DNA of 29,421 bases from DASPWV01 sp046727855. GTDB taxonomy: Bacteria > Acidobacteriota > Vicinamibacteria > Vicinamibacterales > UBA2999. Where the stretch lies: assembly GCA_046727855.1 (NCBI GenBank), contig JBKPDL010000107.1, forward strand, positions 1 through 29,421. The letters are read 5' to 3'. A program made the position numbers and the translations under genes. The notes beneath the pieces were generated by a model. The model saw only the letters and a list, made by a program, of their open reading frames with translations. It did not search any database and was not told the origin of the DNA. Numbering within the stretch: position 1 is the first letter of the stretch; each line of letters begins with the position of its first letter. This document shows, piece by piece, positions 16,265 through 23,797 of the stretch.

Positions 16265-16684
16265 ATGCTGAAACGCACGATTCTCGCATGCGCGTCGCTG
16301 GCCGCAATCCTCTCGGCAGCGTGTGGCGGCAAATACAGCGCGCCAACGAGTCCGAGTACGACGCCGCCGGCTGGCAACACCACGTCGAACGCGGTGACGA
16401 TCGACATTCGATCGATCACCGGCGCGCAATCGTTCGCGCCGAACCCCGCCGCCGTCAATCAAGGGCAGATGGTCGCATGGCACAACAGCGACGGCCAGAC
16501 ACACCGGATCGTCGCCAACGACGGATCCTTCGACACCAGCAATATCGCGCCGGGTGCCACGAGCAACGGCGTGTCGATGCCGCGCGGCACCAACTATCAC
16601 TGCAGCCTGCACACCACGATGGTGGGCGCGATTGGCGTCGCGGCGGAACCGCCGCCGGAGTGCACCGGCCCGTATTGCTCGTAG
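16265..16684 (+). CDS. cupredoxin-like (plastocyanin-type) lipoprotein
   Basis: 139 residues. A lipoprotein signal ends in LSAAC (lipid-bearing C20), then a low-complexity Ser/Thr/Pro linker (about 25-42) and one cupredoxin domain. Type I copper ligands are all visible: H80 in HNSDGQTHRI, and C113, H116 and M119 in YHCSLHTTM. It would be a membrane-anchored electron carrier or copper protein outside the cytoplasm. Two extra cysteines (133, 138) near the C-terminus could form a disulphide. ATG 16265 has AGGAG about 8 bases upstream; the frame extends to 16133 but that part lacks a plausible sequence. No redox partner gene is nearby. The 170 bases before it (16095-16264) show no gene or clear promoter. 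Confidence 0.85.
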   Translation: MLKRTILACASLAAILSAACGGKYSAPTSPSTTPPAGNTTSNAVTIDIRSITGAQSFAPNPAAVNQGQMVAWHNSDGQTHRIVANDGSFDTSNIAPGATSNGVSMPRGTNYHCSLHTTMVGAIGVAAEPPPECTGPYCS

Positions 16685-16720
16685 CGCCCACGATGAAAGA
16701 CGTGGACCGAAACGGCCGTG

Positions 16721-16848
16721 GCGGCGGCGTCGCCGCTTTCCGACGCTGGCCATCCGCGCCAAGCAAATCGGCTCAGCAAGGCCGACCAAATCGCGTCGCC
16801 GCACCGACGTCCCTTCTCTTCCGCACACGCTGCACCTGCGGGCAATCC
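16721..16848. repeat. direct repeat, copy 1 (128 bp)
   Basis: Begins GCGGCGGCGTCGCCGCTTTC and ends GGGCAATCC. It matches 16984-17112 with three substitutions and a single-base indel. It occupies the space between two convergent genes (cupredoxin lipoprotein and gamma-glutamyltransferase). No frame in it looks like a real gene; the apparent protein repeats (AEEKGRRCGDAIWSALL...) are translations of the DNA repeat. It looks like a dispersed intergenic repeat family rather than a coding unit. Confidence 0.9.
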
Positions 16849-16983
16849 AGTCCAGCGCGATGACGGTCGTGCGCTGGCGGCGCGCAGGCGCAGCGCTTCT
16901 GGACGTGCGGCTAGCGATTTGTCTGCCTTCGCGTGTACGGCCTTGTTCGATGATTTCTTGTCGCGAATGGCCAGCGTCGCGCA

Positions 16984-17112
16984 GCGGCGGCGTCGCCGCT
17001 TTTCCGACCCTGGCCATCCGCGCCAAGCAAATCGGCTCAGCAAGGCCGACCAAATCGCGTCGCCGCACCGACGTCCCTTCTCTTCCGCACACGCTACGCC
17101 TGCGGGCAATCC
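16984..17112. repeat. direct repeat, copy 2 (129 bp)
   Basis: Second copy, 263 bases after the first. Differences from copy 1: one extra T in the CTTTTC run, CCCTGG for GCTGG, and two transitions in ACGCTACGCCTGCG. The 135 bases between copies (16849-16983) share only short motifs with the repeat (for example GCCAGCGTCG), so this may be an older tandem duplication with one unit decayed. The remaining bases to 17236 hold nothing I can identify. Confidence 0.9.
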
Positions 17113-17236
17113 GGGTCGCGAGGCAGGTTCGCTGCGCGTTTCGCTGGCACCCGTCGCGCGTCTGGTATCTCGCGAACAGTCGACAGCCTGGCGAGGCGTC
17201 GTGCTCGACGCCAGGCGCCTATCCATCAGTGGCGCG

Positions 17237-19066
17237 TTACCATCCCACGGCTTGTCCGTCCTTTCGATGATCCGATCCCGCGCGGTACACACCGTTGACC
17301 GGCAGGTCCTCACGTGCCGCGCGGGCATCGAAGACTGGCGCGGGCAGCCGCGGATCGCGCGTAAAGAGAATGCCCTGATACCCACCGACGGCGCCGCCGT
17401 TGACCGCGCGCACCTCGTGGCCTTTTGCTTTGAGCGCAGCACCGATCAGATCAAAGAGTGCGCTTTCGAGTGAGAGCATGTTCGAATTCTGGTTGTGCGT
17501 GAAGCGCGCGGCATCTGTGGTCATCTGAACGTTCATGCCGAGGTCGATGAGATTGACCATGTGCTGCGCGTGCGTTTCGGGCTGCACGCTTCCACCCATG
17601 TTGCCGAACGTCATCACCGGCTCGCCGTCTTTCATCACGAAGCCCGCGATGATGGTGTGAAACGGCCGCTTGCGCGGCGCGACGAGGTTGGGACTCTTGG
17701 GATCGAGTGAGAAAGCCGAGCCGCGATTGTGAAGGACGAAACCATACGGCGGCACTGTTGCGCGGCTGCCGTAAACGCTGAACACGCTGTGTACGAGCGA
17801 CACCATGTTGCCCCAGCGATCGGCGGTCGTGAGATAGATCGTGCCGCCCTCCGTGCCTCCGGCAACGCCCGGTTTGCCCGCGACGTTTGGATTTATTCGT
17901 CCGCAAAGGCTCGCCGCGTGGGACTTCGAGATCAGATCGGCGACAGGCACCGACGCGAACTTGGGATCCGCATTCTTCGCGAGGAGATCTGAATACGCGA
18001 GCTTTTTGGCCTCGACCAGCAGGTGCCAGTACATCGGATCGGTAGGACCAAGTTTGATCAGTGACAATCCGAGCTTCGGCACGCAGACCTCGAGGATGTT
18101 CAGCATCTCGAGCGCCGCAAGTCCCTGGCCCGGCGGGGGCAGCTCGTACACGTCGTAGCCGTGATAATCGGTCGAGACCGGCTCCACCCACTCGGCTTTG
18201 AATTCAGAGAGATCGTTGAGGGTCATGACCCCGCCATTGGCTTTTACCTTGGCGACGATGGCGCTTGCGACTTCGCCTTTGTAGAACGCATCCCGACCCT
18301 GCGCCTGAATGAGCCGGAGTGCCTTTGCCAGTCCCGGATTGCTGATTACGCTGTACAACGCCGGCGCCTGCTCGCCGTCGAGAAACGTCTGCTTCGAGTG
18401 GGGATCGGCCTTGAGCCCGTTGACGGCGCCGCGCAGATCGGCGTGACGGCGCTCCGCGAGGCCCCAGCCTTCTTCGGCGATGCGCGCCGCGCGCTCGAAC
18501 GTCTCCTTGAACGTCATCGTGCCGAAGCGCGAGAGCAGCGCGTCGTAGCCAGCGATTGCGCCGGGAACGGTTGCGGCATTGACGCCGTTGTTCGGCACGC
18601 GCGTCACTTTGAGCCGCTCGGTAAAGAACGCAGGCGTCCACTCGGCCGGCGCCCAGCCACCGGCATTGAGCGCGTAGAGTTTTTTGTCCTTGGCCGACCA
18701 AACGATCGCGAACAGATCGCCGCCGATGCCGGTGTCGTTCTGCGACGTCACGTCGAGCACTGCGCCAGTCGCTACCGCCGCATCAATCGCGTTGCCGCCC
18801 TGCCGCAGAATCTCGAGGCCCGCTTGCGCGGCCAGCGGATCACTCGTGGCGACGATGCCGTGGCGCGCGAGAACCTCGGAGCGTCCCTGTGCCAGCCAGC
18901 CTTGCGCACGTGAGCCGGGAACAGCGGTGATCGCCGATCCAGGTTGTGGCGTGTCAGCGGACGGTCGTCCAAACGAATTCGGCGACTGAGCGTGCCCGCC
19001 GACCGCCCAGACGGCAATCGCGACACCACCCACGACGAAGCCAAATGTAGCGCGCCTGCCTATCAT
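17237..19066 (-). CDS. ggt: gamma-glutamyltransferase
   Basis: A 609-residue periplasmic Ntn-hydrolase that cleaves gamma-glutamyl bonds (for example of glutathione) or transfers the glutamyl group. Signal peptide at 1-26. The large-subunit pattern is clear: ATSDPLAAQAGLEILRQGGNAIDAAVATG (74-101) and NDTGIGGDLFA. Self-cleavage should occur before the nucleophile T409 in EGGTIYLTTADRWGNMVSL, aligning with the TTHxSVVDxxGN motif of E. coli Ggt. The small subunit continues with MTFGNMGGSVQPETHAQ. ATG 19066 has GGAGG 5 bases upstream; the frame continues to 19210 through what looks like a remnant of another gene. Substrate preference is not visible. The C-terminus ends GQAVGW. Confidence 0.93.
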   Translation of the reverse strand: MIGRRATFGFVVGGVAIAVWAVGGHAQSPNSFGRPSADTPQPGSAITAVPGSRAQGWLAQGRSEVLARHGIVATSDPLAAQAGLEILRQGGNAIDAAVATGAVLDVTSQNDTGIGGDLFAIVWSAKDKKLYALNAGGWAPAEWTPAFFTERLKVTRVPNNGVNAATVPGAIAGYDALLSRFGTMTFKETFERAARIAEEGWGLAERRHADLRGAVNGLKADPHSKQTFLDGEQAPALYSVISNPGLAKALRLIQAQGRDAFYKGEVASAIVAKVKANGGVMTLNDLSEFKAEWVEPVSTDYHGYDVYELPPPGQGLAALEMLNILEVCVPKLGLSLIKLGPTDPMYWHLLVEAKKLAYSDLLAKNADPKFASVPVADLISKSHAASLCGRINPNVAGKPGVAGGTEGGTIYLTTADRWGNMVSLVHSVFSVYGSRATVPPYGFVLHNRGSAFSLDPKSPNLVAPRKRPFHTIIAGFVMKDGEPVMTFGNMGGSVQPETHAQHMVNLIDLGMNVQMTTDAARFTHNQNSNMLSLESALFDLIGAALKAKGHEVRAVNGGAVGGYQGILFTRDPRLPAPVFDARAAREDLPVNGVYRAGSDHRKDGQAVGW

Positions 19067-19120
19067 GCGTGCCTCCAGGTTATGCAGAGGGGTTCTCCGA
19101 TGTGAACGAGGCCCGCGCCG

Positions 19121-19210
19121 GTCAAGCTTGTGGGCCCAGCTCATGCCGCCGTTCGCATCGGTAAAGTAGCGGTCGAGCGAGACCTGTTTGAACACGCGAA
19201 GCTGTCGCAT
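19121..19210 (-). pseudogene. N-terminal remnant of a dihydrofolate-reductase/RibD-C-family protein
   Basis: From ATG 19210 the minus strand reads MRQLRVFKQVSLDRYFTDAN followed by GGMSWAHKLD. This closely follows the start of DHFR-family (RibD C-terminal-like, YyaP/YwjB-type) proteins I know, 'MRKLxVFNxVSLDGYFTDANGDMSWAHK'. After about 30 residues the similarity ends (RRGPRSHRRTPLHN), and 18 codons later the ggt gene starts in the same frame. A normal member has about 180-200 residues. I read it as a truncated gene start left by a recombination event; a chance match of this length is unlikely. Confidence 0.7.
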
Positions 19211-19224
19211 CGTCGGCGCGTGTT

Positions 19225-19773
19225 CTAGCTACCGGGAATCATGATGTGGGCGCCCGTCGTCCCTGCGTTCATGATCCACGCGCCGCCTTCCTTGTTGTTG
19301 TCGGGCAATCCCATCGATTGCGCAGTGGCGCCGGGAACCGCAATCGTCGTATGTGTGCGCGCGCTGGCGCGGTCCTGTCCGCTCATCGTGATAAACGTTG
19401 ATCCGAACTCGGGCTTGACGCGGGTTCCATCTTTCTCGGCGGCCTCGATTGCGGTCCGTCGCGCCGCGGCGTCACTTATCGCTTCGAACTTCTTGTTCTG
19501 CGCGACGCGCTCGAGATTGCCGATGCTCGTGCACTGCACGGAGAACGGCTGTTCGGTGGGCTCGCCTGACTGGTCGTAGCACACCAAACGGTTGGTCCCT
19601 TTTCGGAGCGTGTCGTGGGTCCCATCCGGCTTCCACTTGATGACGGTGGCTCCTTCTTTCATCGCACGCGGCGCGGCAGCCAGCGCCCGCTCGATGGGAT
19701 CCTCGGGTGTCTGTGCAAACGCGGCGGCCGACATGGCCAATACGCCCAGCACAAGAAGAACAGTGCGCTTCAT
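19225..19773 (-). CDS. secreted protein of unknown function
   Basis: 182 residues. Signal peptide MKRTVLLVLGVLAMSAAAFAQ, then a mature domain with no motif I can name: ATVIKWKPDGTHDTLRKGTNRLVCYDQSG, a cysteine pair (in LVCYDQ and FSVQCTS), and a C-terminal GGAWIMNAGTTGAHIMIPGS. It resembles an uncharacterised exported family I have seen in soil bacteria, with the same 'WKPDGT...NRLVCYD.SG.P' and 'GTRVKPEFGS' patterns; no function is known to me. ATG 19773 has GGAGG about 8 bases upstream. The longer frame upstream (to 19902) enters the low-complexity tract and is not credible. Probably expressed separately from ggt, because the DHFR remnant lies between them. Confidence 0.8.
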   Translation of the reverse strand: MKRTVLLVLGVLAMSAAAFAQTPEDPIERALAAAPRAMKEGATVIKWKPDGTHDTLRKGTNRLVCYDQSGEPTEQPFSVQCTSIGNLERVAQNKKFEAISDAAARRTAIEAAEKDGTRVKPEFGSTFITMSGQDRASARTHTTIAVPGATAQSMGLPDNNKEGGAWIMNAGTTGAHIMIPGS

Positions 19774-19829
19774 CGGGTGACCTCCAGCCGCGACAGTATA
19801 GCCGAGGGAAGGCGGGCGTAATGTGATGA

Positions 19830-19985
19830 TCTCGCGACGTGGCGATGTAGCGATGTGATGTATCGGTGTGACGAGGTAGCGATGTGTCTGTGGATGTGGC
19901 AATGTGATGTGGCGATGTGATGTGGTGATGTGATGTGGCGACGCGATACATCACTAGATCACATCGCCACATCGCCACGTCGCCA
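19830..19985. repeat. GATGTG-rich low-complexity tract with internal inverted repeat
   Basis: About 155 bases of degenerate short units (GATGTGATGTGGC, GATGTAGC, GATGTGTC). The right part is the reverse complement of the left: GTGGCGATGTGAT (19909-19921) and ATCACATCGCCAC (19958-19970) pair over 13 bases. It ends about 15 bases past the M28-peptidase stop (minus strand), so a transcript from that gene would fold this region immediately after the coding sequence. No coding potential. Confidence 0.85.
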
Positions 19986-20000
19986 CCTCGCTTCGCCCCC

Positions 20001-21575
20001 TCAGTGCTTCACGAACCGCCGGAAGAAGCTATCCTTGTTCCATGCCGGTTTCGTGGGCCGGTTGGCGACTGCTTCGATCAGCGCGAGGTACACCTTGTTG
20101 AAGTCCTCGGCCGACTGGCGATCGATGGGCTGCGCCAGATCGTCCGAAGGCGCGTGATATCGCTCGGTCCGCCAGCGCTTCACGATCTCGTGCTCGGCGG
20201 AATCTTTTGTGAATCCGACTTTGAGCGAAATCGAGGGGACGCCGTTGCGAATGAAGCTGTATTGATCGCTTCGCACAAACGCGTTTCGCTCCGGCTCCGG
20301 ATCCGAATAGACCTCGATCCCCATCGGCCGCGCCGCCTTTCGCAGATCGTCGGCGAGATCCGACTCCTCCAGCCCCTGCACGATCAGGCTTCGCAACGGA
20401 AAGAGGGGCAGGAACATGTCCGTGTTGAGATCGGCGACGATGGATGACGCTGTGACTGTCGGTCGATTGGCGTAGTAACGCGACCCCAGCAACCCCTTTT
20501 CTTCCGCCGTCACTGCAAGGAAGACGATCGATCGCTTCAGCGTCTTTTTTGCTGCCGCGGCGCTTGCCGTCTCGATCAGCGTTGCCACACCGGAGGCGTT
20601 ATCCATCGCGCCGTTGTAGATCGCATCGCCTGTGATCGTCCCGACGCCGACATGATCGAGGTGCGCCGACACGACGACGTACTCGTTCTTCAAGACCGGA
20701 TCGACGCCCGGCAGAATGCCGACGACGTTGTCGGAAGTCAGCGATTCAGTCGCGACCGCCACAGTCGCGCGGATCGAGCCAGGCACGGCGAACCGCGGCA
20801 ACACTTGTCCGGCGTTGGAAAGGGCAAGCAGCTCGGTGAAGGTATGTCCGCTACCCACGAAGAACTTCTCCGCCGTCGCGGGATTCACCGTCACGGCAAG
20901 CTGCTGACCAGTAGTATCGTCGAGCGCCGGATCGGCAATCGCCATCGAGGGGAGGAAGCGCGCGAGCTTTGCACGATCCCAGGGAATGTCCTGCCCTTTC
21001 GGATTCTGAATCGACACGACGCCTATAGCGCCCGCCTGCTTCAGATACGACCAGCGTGTGTTCTGGTAATGCGCGAGCAACGGCCCCGGAATTGACGAGG
21101 GTCCGCCGCTCAGCAGAAGGACAACCTTGCCTTTGAGATCGAGCCCGGCGAGATCGTCGTGCTTCGACTCGGGCACTTGCAGGCCATACCCCGCGAACAC
21201 CAGCGGCGCCTCGACCCCCGGCGCCGGATCGATGCGCATGTTGAACGTTGCTTCGTCGCCAAGGACGACGGGCACGACGCTCGATCCGCGAACGATGGCA
21301 AGGCTCGACTTCTCCTCGTCGATTCTTCGCGATTTGAACGACACTGGCTGCAGGTAACCGTCGGTTCCGCCTGGCTTCAGGCCGGCTTCTTTGAAATGAC
21401 GGGCCACATACTCCGCAGCTTCGCGATGCTCCGCACTGCCGGTCTCTCGCCCCTTCATGCGATCGGCGGCGAGAAAGCTGACGTGCTCCCACCAGCGCGC
21501 GGCAGGGATTTGCGCGGCGACACCGGCCGCGCCGGAGAGAAGCAGGACGACACAGACGAAGCGCATGTGCGGCAT
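20001..21575 (-). CDS. exported M28-family zinc metallopeptidase with PA-like insert
   Basis: 524 residues. Signal peptide (MRFVCVVLLLSGAAGVAAQ) then an N-terminal segment typical of M28 exopeptidases (HVSFLAADRMKGRETGSAEHREAAEYV). A PA-like domain is inserted at about 120-260 (APLVFAGYGLQVP, KGKVVLLLSGGPS). The catalytic part carries the two-zinc site: H305 in SAHLDHVG, bridging D325 in GAMDNASG, catalytic E358/E359 in TAEEKGLLGS, D386 region in DLNTDMF, and H474 in RYHAPSDD. It would remove N-terminal amino acids from peptides in the periplasm or outside. Two starts are in frame (ATG 21575 and ATG 21566); neither has a Shine-Dalgarno, and the second gives the more regular signal peptide. 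It lies 115 bases after the histidine kinase gene. Confidence 0.93.
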   Translation of the reverse strand: MPHMRFVCVVLLLSGAAGVAAQIPAARWWEHVSFLAADRMKGRETGSAEHREAAEYVARHFKEAGLKPGGTDGYLQPVSFKSRRIDEEKSSLAIVRGSSVVPVVLGDEATFNMRIDPAPGVEAPLVFAGYGLQVPESKHDDLAGLDLKGKVVLLLSGGPSSIPGPLLAHYQNTRWSYLKQAGAIGVVSIQNPKGQDIPWDRAKLARFLPSMAIADPALDDTTGQQLAVTVNPATAEKFFVGSGHTFTELLALSNAGQVLPRFAVPGSIRATVAVATESLTSDNVVGILPGVDPVLKNEYVVVSAHLDHVGVGTITGDAIYNGAMDNASGVATLIETASAAAAKKTLKRSIVFLAVTAEEKGLLGSRYYANRPTVTASSIVADLNTDMFLPLFPLRSLIVQGLEESDLADDLRKAARPMGIEVYSDPEPERNAFVRSDQYSFIRNGVPSISLKVGFTKDSAEHEIVKRWRTERYHAPSDDLAQPIDRQSAEDFNKVYLALIEAVANRPTKPAWNKDSFFRRFVKH

Positions 21576-21690
21576 AGAACGCAGATCATACGCGGCTTTC
21601 GCTTTTGGATTCGTTACGAAGGTGCGTGCTGGCCGTCACTCAGGTTTCGTGTGGCACGGAGGATTGCCGATCCAGCAGCCTGCATCTTTG

Positions 21691-22737
21691 CTACACGGCC
21701 AGCGGCAATGTAAACGTCACGGCGGTGCCTTCCCCGAGCCGACTTTCGGCGGTAATGTCGCCGCCGTGAGCGACGACGAGATTTCGCGCGATGGCAAGGC
21801 CGAGGCCGGATCCGCTCGAGTCGACGCCTTTGGCAAAGCGATCGAAGACCTTTGGCAGATCGTCAGGATGGATTCCGGCGCCAGTGTCCTGCACACGAAC
21901 GCGAATTCGGTTCTCGACAGGTGTCGCGCTGACGTCGACGCGACCACCACGCGGCGTGTGGCGCAGCGCGTTGCCGATGAGGTTTGCCAGCACCTCACGA
22001 ATCCGCACGGGGTCGATATCGATGAGCGGGAGTTCCGCACCGGCGCCCGCGCTCAAGGCAACGCCTTGCGCGTCGGCAAGCGTAGCGAACCCGCGAACGA
22101 CATCCTGGATCAGAACGGCGAGATCGGTCGCCTCGCGCTGCAGCTTGAGCGTGCCGCCTTCGGCGTGCGCGAGAGTCCGCAGATCCTCCACGAGGCGTTC
22201 GAGGTGCTTCGTTTCCTCGACCAGCTGCGTCAACGTTCGGTCGTCGCGCGCGTAGACGCCGTCGACGAGCCCCTCGAGACGGCCGCGCATGATTGAGAGC
22301 GGCGTACGGAGTTCATGCGCGACATCAGCCATCAGGTCGCGCCGCTGCCGTTCGTTCGCTTCGAGCCTGGCCGTCATCGTATTGAACGCGCGCGCGACGG
22401 TTCTGAGAAATGGCGGTCCGCGCTCGATCAACCGCGCCGAAAAGTCGCCGCTGCCCACCCGTTCCGCGACCTCGACGATGTCGCCCAGCGGCATGCCGAC
22501 ACGGCGCATGCCGCGGAAGAAAAGCGAGACGACGCCAAACACCACCGCGAGCAGCGCGATGACGACGAGCTGCGCTGGCAGCACGATGCCGGCGCTGGCG
22601 GCGAGCGCGACGATAGCGCGAACCAGCCCGAAGGCGCCGAACACGAGCGCGAAAATCAGCACGCCGGCGGCGCGAAACAGAAAGAAGTAACGGCGGCGCC
22701 GATGCCAATCGCGAGGCGGACCGTGGGGATGCATCAC
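21691..22737 (-). CDS. sensor histidine kinase (HAMP, HisKA, HATPase)
   Basis: 348 residues. Two membrane helices (about 17-40 and 50-74) with hardly any loop outside, then HAMP (about 77-130), the dimerisation and phosphoacceptor domain with H141 in DVAHELRTPL, and an ATPase domain: N box EVLANLIGNALRHT, G1 VQDTGAGI, F box VFDRF, G2 SGLGLAIA. The missing periplasmic domain suggests that it senses the membrane itself or a partner protein, for example the small membrane protein made from the same operon. GTG 22737 overlaps the regulator stop (GTGA); ATG 22734 directly after is equally possible. It phosphorylates the OmpR-type regulator encoded just upstream (inference from operon pairing). Confidence 0.94.
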   Translation of the reverse strand: MMHPHGPPRDWHRRRRYFFLFRAAGVLIFALVFGAFGLVRAIVALAASAGIVLPAQLVVIALLAVVFGVVSLFFRGMRRVGMPLGDIVEVAERVGSGDFSARLIERGPPFLRTVARAFNTMTARLEANERQRRDLMADVAHELRTPLSIMRGRLEGLVDGVYARDDRTLTQLVEETKHLERLVEDLRTLAHAEGGTLKLQREATDLAVLIQDVVRGFATLADAQGVALSAGAGAELPLIDIDPVRIREVLANLIGNALRHTPRGGRVDVSATPVENRIRVRVQDTGAGIHPDDLPKVFDRFAKGVDSSGSGLGLAIARNLVVAHGGDITAESRLGEGTAVTFTLPLAV

Positions 22738-23405
22738 TCTGCGCAGCGATAGCCGATGCCGTAGACCGTTTCGATGTAGCGCGGATTGCGCGGGTCCGGC
22801 TCGAGCTTGCGTCTGATGTTCTTGATATGTGCGTCGATGGCTCGGTCGAACGCCCCGCTGTCGCGGACACTGTCGAGCAGCTGCGCCCGCGTGAACACAC
22901 GACCGGGCTGACGCGCCATCACGGCAAGCAGCTGAAATTCCGTGGCAGTGAGATCGATTGTCTGTCCCGCGCGCGCGACTTTCAGTCGCGGCACGTCGAG
23001 CACGAGATCGCCGAGGCGAACGACGTCCGTCGTCAGCGACGTGTTGGCGGCACGTCGCAGCACCGCTTGGACACGCGCCACCAGCTCGCGCGGGCTGAAC
23101 GGCTTGGTCACGTAATCGTCGGCGCCCAGTTCGAGCCCGAGCAGCCGGTCCGACTCCTCCACGCGCGCGGTGAGCATGATGATCGGCACGTTCGACTCCT
23201 GTCGCAGCGTGCGCGCCACGTCGAGCCCGTCGACGCCGGGAAGGCCGAGGTCGAGGACGATCAGATCCGGCCGGCGCTCGCGCGCAAGGCGCAGCGCGCT
23301 CACACCGTCGCGGGCGACGGCCACGGCAAAGCCGGCGCGCCGCAAGTAGTCGCCCGCGATCTCGGCGATTTGCTTCTCGTCCTCGACGATCAGGATCGTC
23401 CTCAT
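22734..23405 (-). CDS. OmpR/PhoB-family response regulator
   Basis: 223 residues. Receiver domain with acidic pair E8/D9, phospho-acceptor D52 (LIVLDLGLPG), T79 (IIMLTAR) and K101 (YVTKPFSP); then a winged-helix DNA-binding domain (about 128-223: LTATEFQLLAVMARQPGRVFTRAQLL, then DAHIKNIRRKLEPDP and YGIGYR). It activates or represses target promoters when phosphorylated, here by the adjacent histidine kinase. Its start codon overlaps the upstream small membrane protein gene (ATGA), and its own stop overlaps the kinase start, so the three genes are translationally coupled. The domain arrangement and operon resemble BaeSR-type systems; targets cannot be inferred. Confidence 0.95.
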   Translation of the reverse strand: MRTILIVEDEKQIAEIAGDYLRRAGFAVAVARDGVSALRLARERRPDLIVLDLGLPGVDGLDVARTLRQESNVPIIMLTARVEESDRLLGLELGADDYVTKPFSPRELVARVQAVLRRAANTSLTTDVVRLGDLVLDVPRLKVARAGQTIDLTATEFQLLAVMARQPGRVFTRAQLLDSVRDSGAFDRAIDAHIKNIRRKLEPDPRNPRYIETVYGIGYRCAE

Positions 23406-23749
23406 TCCTTCGCGTTCATGCGATCATGCGCGCGCCGGTGCCAGTCTTCCAGCTGGTCGCTCGAAGGCGGCCCGCCATAGTACCAAGGCCTCCACGGACG
23501 CCAGAAGAGCGCGCGCGCCAGGAGCACCCAGCCGAAGAAGAACAAGGGAAAGAACAGGAAGCCGAACCCCCACGGACGATACCAGCCATATCCGTATGGA
23601 TACGGCGGCGGTGTCGCGGTCGCGGCGGACGCGCTCGCTTCGGCGACGCCGTGGGACAAGCCGATGTTGTAGGCGACGCCGGCGGCGGCGACAGTGAGCA
23701 GTACGACAAGCAGGGCAATGGCCCAGCCGTATCGCCGGTTATCGTTCAT
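23402..23749 (-). CDS. small membrane protein co-encoded with a two-component system
   Basis: 115 residues. One clear helix (about 8-28: GWAIALLVVLLTVAAAGVAY), a Pro/Tyr/Gly-rich stretch (PPPYPYGYGWYRPWGFG), a second very aromatic hydrophobic segment (FLFFPLFFFGWVLLARALFW), then a basic WRPWRPWYYGG and a terminal DQLEDWHRRAHDRM amphipathic segment. Proteins ending in 'WHRRAH' after a Trp/Tyr-rich region commonly accompany OmpR-type two-component systems in other phyla, with no assigned role. A plausible job is sensing or modulating the loop-less kinase at the membrane (inference). ATG 23749 has GGAGG about 8 bases upstream and gives a good start; the frame extends to 23785. Confidence 0.8.
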   Translation of the reverse strand: MNDNRRYGWAIALLVVLLTVAAAGVAYNIGLSHGVAEASASAATATPPPYPYGYGWYRPWGFGFLFFPLFFFGWVLLARALFWRPWRPWYYGGPPSSDQLEDWHRRAHDRMNAKE

Positions 23750-23797
23750 TGCTGTTTCCTCCATGCCTCTACTTTGCCGGGGCAATGTGGAGGAATT

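Noticed and set aside
16597..17473. Several ORFs (up to 329 residues) on both strands across 16051-17473
   Set aside because: They translate the 128-bp direct repeat and flanking noncoding DNA; the same residues recur in two places because the DNA does.
19830..19985. Coding extension of the secreted protein gene through the GATGTG tract (to 19902 and beyond)
   Set aside because: The residues (HHIATSPRR...) derive from the simple repeat, and ATG 19773 has both a Shine-Dalgarno and a signal peptide.
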